This document shows positions 4,063 through 6,208 of a stretch of 6,208 nucleotides of DNA, piece after piece (positions within the stretch are counted from its first letter, which is position 1; every line of letters begins with the position of its first letter). The DNA is taken from the NCBI GenBank assembly GCA_902790885.1, contig CADATR010000108.1, forward strand, positions 1 through 6,208, in the 5' to 3' direction. The translations under genes and the position numbers were made by a program. The stretch comes from an uncultured Eubacteriales bacterium (GTDB lineage: Bacteria; Bacillota_A; Clostridia; Peptostreptococcales; Anaerovoracaceae). The notes under the pieces were generated by a model. That model made no database searches. It saw only the letters and a list, made by a program, of their open reading frames with translations, and had not been told where the DNA came from.

Positions 4063-6208
4063 TTATCTTCCTGAGTATCGGATCATTTACGTCGAAACTG
4101 ATGTCTCCGGCCTGCGCTACCGGGAGCACCTTCGGCGATGTACCGCTTATAAACGCGGCATCGAAACTCCCGAGATCCCCGGCGGATACGGCCTCTTCAT
4201 GGAGCGTAACACCCATGGACCGTATTATCTCAATGATCTTGCTGCGGGTAACTCCGAGGAGCACCTTCTCGGCCGGAGCGGTGAACACCTCCCCGTCTTT
4301 TATAAAGAATACGTTGGAGCGGCTGCCCTCCGTGATCTGACCGTTTCTGTCAACGAGGAGCACCTCATACAGACCACCGTCTTTTATCGCCTCGTCGGTC
4401 GCCTCACGGAGCTGCCTGTCCATCATCTTGATGTTAGGGCTGCGTCGCTCTCCGCGGAACAGATCCGTCTTTACGCCGCTCTCGTACAGCTCCGGCTCCG
4501 GATAATGCGTAGGGCTGAGGTAGAGCCTCGAGAAGCCCTCCACGTCCGCTTCTATCTTGATGTTGTGATTCTCTATGCCGCTCTCGCGCACGAGCCCGTC
4601 TATGCATTCACGGAGCTCATCGCAGCTGAACTCAGGCACCCTGCCCATCGCAGCCAGCGATCTTTCGAGACGGGCATAGTGCTCTTCGAGGAACACCGGC
4701 TTGCCGTCTGTCACGCGGACGACCTCATATACAGAAGGCATGTCGAGGCTTCCGAGCGTGACCGCAGCCTTAAAGGCGGCTATCATGTCGCGGACAACAG
4801 GCCTTACCTTGCCCAGCGGGATCTGGCTGTAGCTGAATATGAGGTAGACACGGCCATCGTGATCGAGCTGCTCGATGTCTCTGACCCTGGCTCCCGCGTC
4901 TGCGGCAGCTTTCACAAGCCTTGCCGCAAGCTCGTGCTGCACCTCTCCGCTTCTGTCTCGGCCCGAGTGGCCCTCAGCTATTACTCTCACATGCGTGTCA
5001 AGGCGCAGTGTGATGTTGATACCCGACTGGGTATTCTCCGCGGTGACAAAGCCTCCGTCGCTCCCGTACTCCCTGACCGCCGCAAGGGCCTCCTGCTGTT
5101 TGCGCGAGTAGAGCTTGCGCACGTGCTTCAGGTTTGTGCTGTAGTAGCCCCTCTTCATGAACTGCGCGAGCGTCAGCTGCTCGGTCTTCGAGCAGGTCTG
5201 ATCGTAGTGCTCGCTTATGCGGTCGTAGAGCTCGACCATGCTGCGCGGCAGCACCATGTAGCTGATCCTTACAGCCGGGAAAAGTGTCGATGAAAACGAC
5301 CCTATGTATACGACACGTCTGCCTTGATCAAGTCCCTGCAGAGCCGGGATCGGCCTGCTGCTGTATCTGAGCTCGCTGTTGTAGTCGTCTTCTATTATAA
5401 TGCTGTCGTTGTTCTCTGCCCATTCGAGGAGCTGGCGCCTGCGCCCGATCGGCATCACGACGCCTGTCGGGTACTGGTTCTGCGGGCATACGTAGACTGC
5501 CGTTCGGATATTGGCCGGCAGCTTTTCGATGGCGATTCCGTCTTCACGCACAGGTATGCAGCTGAGGCTGAATCCCCAGTCGCGGAATATGCTCCTGACT
5601 GGCATGTAGCCCGGGTCTTCTACCGAAACGTGGCCGATGCCCATCAGCTTTAGTATCCTCGCGATATGGCCCGTGAGCATCTGTGTGCCCGCGCTTATCA
5701 CTATCTGCCTCTGCGTGCAGATGACACCCCTCGCCTGATAGAGATACTTCGCGATCTCTTCTCTGAGCTCAGGCTCGCCCTGCCTGTCTGCCCCTGTCAG
5801 CAGCTGCTCCGGTGAATCGTTGAGCACGCTTGCCATGCACTTCTTCCATTTGACAAAATCGAAGGTCTCGGGGTCGCAGCTTGCCGGCTCTCTCTGCGCT
5901 TCAGCGCCCGCCGCATGATCAGCCATATCGTCTGCAGGTTCGCTGCTTCCCGGCCCGGCACCCGCCGATGCCCCGGCTCCCGAAGCGGCATAATAGCCCG
6001 ACTGAGGCCTGCTGAGCAGGTAACCCTCCGCCATCAGCTGATCGTATGCGAGCTTCACCGTGGTAACGCTTATGCCGAGTGAGTCGGCCATGCTTCTGAG
6101 CGACGGGAGCCTCTCTCCCGTGGCTATACGCCCCGCGCTTATCTCGTTCCTGAGATGCTCATACAGCTGTACATAAAGGCTGGTTGGCAAATTGCTATCT
6201 AATTCGAA
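4040..6208 (-). CDS. MocR-type regulator fused to a class IV aminotransferase domain; fold-I lysine lost; 5' end outside window
   Basis: Residues are counted from the TTG at 6188-6190, but the frame stays open to the edge (FELDSN precedes it), fits the usual MocR N-terminus and has no ribosome binding site there, so the real start lies outside. Domains: GntR winged helix (about 5-66; RLPSLRSMADSLGISVTTVK); Gly/Ala/Ser/acidic linker (67-105); fold-type I aminotransferase-like domain (about 106-475) with EDPGY (191-195), QNQYPTG (237-243) and IEDDYNSELRY (266-276); class IV aminotransferase/lyase domain (about 485-716) with YEVVRVTDGKPVFLEEH, K588 in NIKMMDRQLRE, E621 in TEGSRSNVFF and GVTR (646-649). 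In the fold-I domain the canonical FSK-TLFP lysine is Ser (S301 in GSFSSTLFPAVRISY), so an internal aldimine cannot form, whereas the class IV lysine and N1-binding glutamate remain. Likely a DNA-binding sensor carrying an active enzyme: a transaminase (branched-chain or D-amino acid type) or aminodeoxychorismate lyase-like; the reaction cannot be decided. Its regulon is probably to the right, outside the window. Confidence 0.9.
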   Translation of the reverse strand, partial: FELDSNLPTSLYVQLYEHLRNEISAGRIATGERLPSLRSMADSLGISVTTVKLAYDQLMAEGYLLSRPQSGYYAASGAGASAGAGPGSSEPADDMADHAAGAEAQREPASCDPETFDFVKWKKCMASVLNDSPEQLLTGADRQGEPELREEIAKYLYQARGVICTQRQIVISAGTQMLTGHIARILKLMGIGHVSVEDPGYMPVRSIFRDWGFSLSCIPVREDGIAIEKLPANIRTAVYVCPQNQYPTGVVMPIGRRRQLLEWAENNDSIIIEDDYNSELRYSSRPIPALQGLDQGRRVVYIGSFSSTLFPAVRISYMVLPRSMVELYDRISEHYDQTCSKTEQLTLAQFMKRGYYSTNLKHVRKLYSRKQQEALAAVREYGSDGGFVTAENTQSGINITLRLDTHVRVIAEGHSGRDRSGEVQHELAARLVKAAADAGARVRDIEQLDHDGRVYLIFSYSQIPLGKVRPVVRDMIAAFKAAVTLGSLDMPSVYEVVRVTDGKPVFLEEHYARLERSLAAMGRVPEFSCDELRECIDGLVRESGIENHNIKIEADVEGFSRLYLSPTHYPEPELYESGVKTDLFRGERRSPNIKMMDRQLREATDEAIKDGGLYEVLLVDRNGQITEGSRSNVFFIKDGEVFTAPAEKVLLGVTRSKIIEIIRSMGVTLHEEAVSAGDLGSFDAAFISGTSPKVLPVAQAGDISFDVNDPILRKIMEKYDEY

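Noticed and set aside
3836..5293. Long plus-strand open frame (485 codons) opposite the MocR-fusion gene and prfA
   Set aside because: It crosses two well-supported minus-strand genes and their intergenic region, has no recognisable domain or plausible ribosome binding site, and its openness follows from the codon bias of the opposite strand.
6188..6190. TTG as the start codon of the MocR-fusion gene
   Set aside because: No Shine-Dalgarno sequence precedes it, and the upstream in-frame residues FELDSN fit the usual beginning of MocR proteins before 'PLYxQLY'. The gene most likely starts outside the window.

Overview
The window reads as a stretch of a Bacillota chromosome, most likely Clostridia. 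Release factor 1 has the Firmicutes-type 'PET' form of its tripeptide motif. The membrane protein is of the YkvI family. The promoters are vegetative sigma-A-like with AT-rich signals, and the ribosome binding sites are AGGAG-type. All supported genes lie on the minus strand, so the order below is from right (transcriptionally upstream) to left. The long plus-strand open frames are shadows of these genes.

Right part (4040-6208): a MocR-type protein that runs off the right edge, so its true start is not in the window. It has a GntR winged-helix domain, a Gly/Ala/Ser linker, a fold-type I aminotransferase-like domain in which the PLP-binding lysine is replaced by serine (S301 counted from the TTG at 6190), and a complete-looking class IV (fold-type IV) aminotransferase/lyase domain that keeps its own catalytic lysine. 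This is the most unusual gene in the window.

Middle (2772-4062): prfA (RF1) has its own extended -10 promoter, built over the stop codon of the MocR-fusion gene. A 13-codon upstream ORF with a strong Shine-Dalgarno sequence and a UAG stop lies in its leader, and a hairpin terminator follows the gene.

Left part (136-2771): a promoter right behind the prfA terminator drives a leader containing a 33-codon ORF with two Phe-Phe pairs plus Trp. It is followed by a GC-rich terminator-like hairpin, another hairpin, and then a two-gene operon: a YkvI-type transporter and a HisC-like class I/II aminotransferase. Hand-drawn alternative pairings between the end of the small ORF and the terminator arm fit classical leader-peptide attenuation. 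This would tie the transporter/aminotransferase pair to aromatic amino acids, chiefly phenylalanine. That is an inference. A possible partial ORF sits at the extreme left edge.

The 372-base gap between the transporter gene and prfA is therefore almost fully accounted for by prfA terminator, promoter, leader ORF, attenuator and hairpin. No tRNA, rRNA, CRISPR array or insertion sequence was seen.
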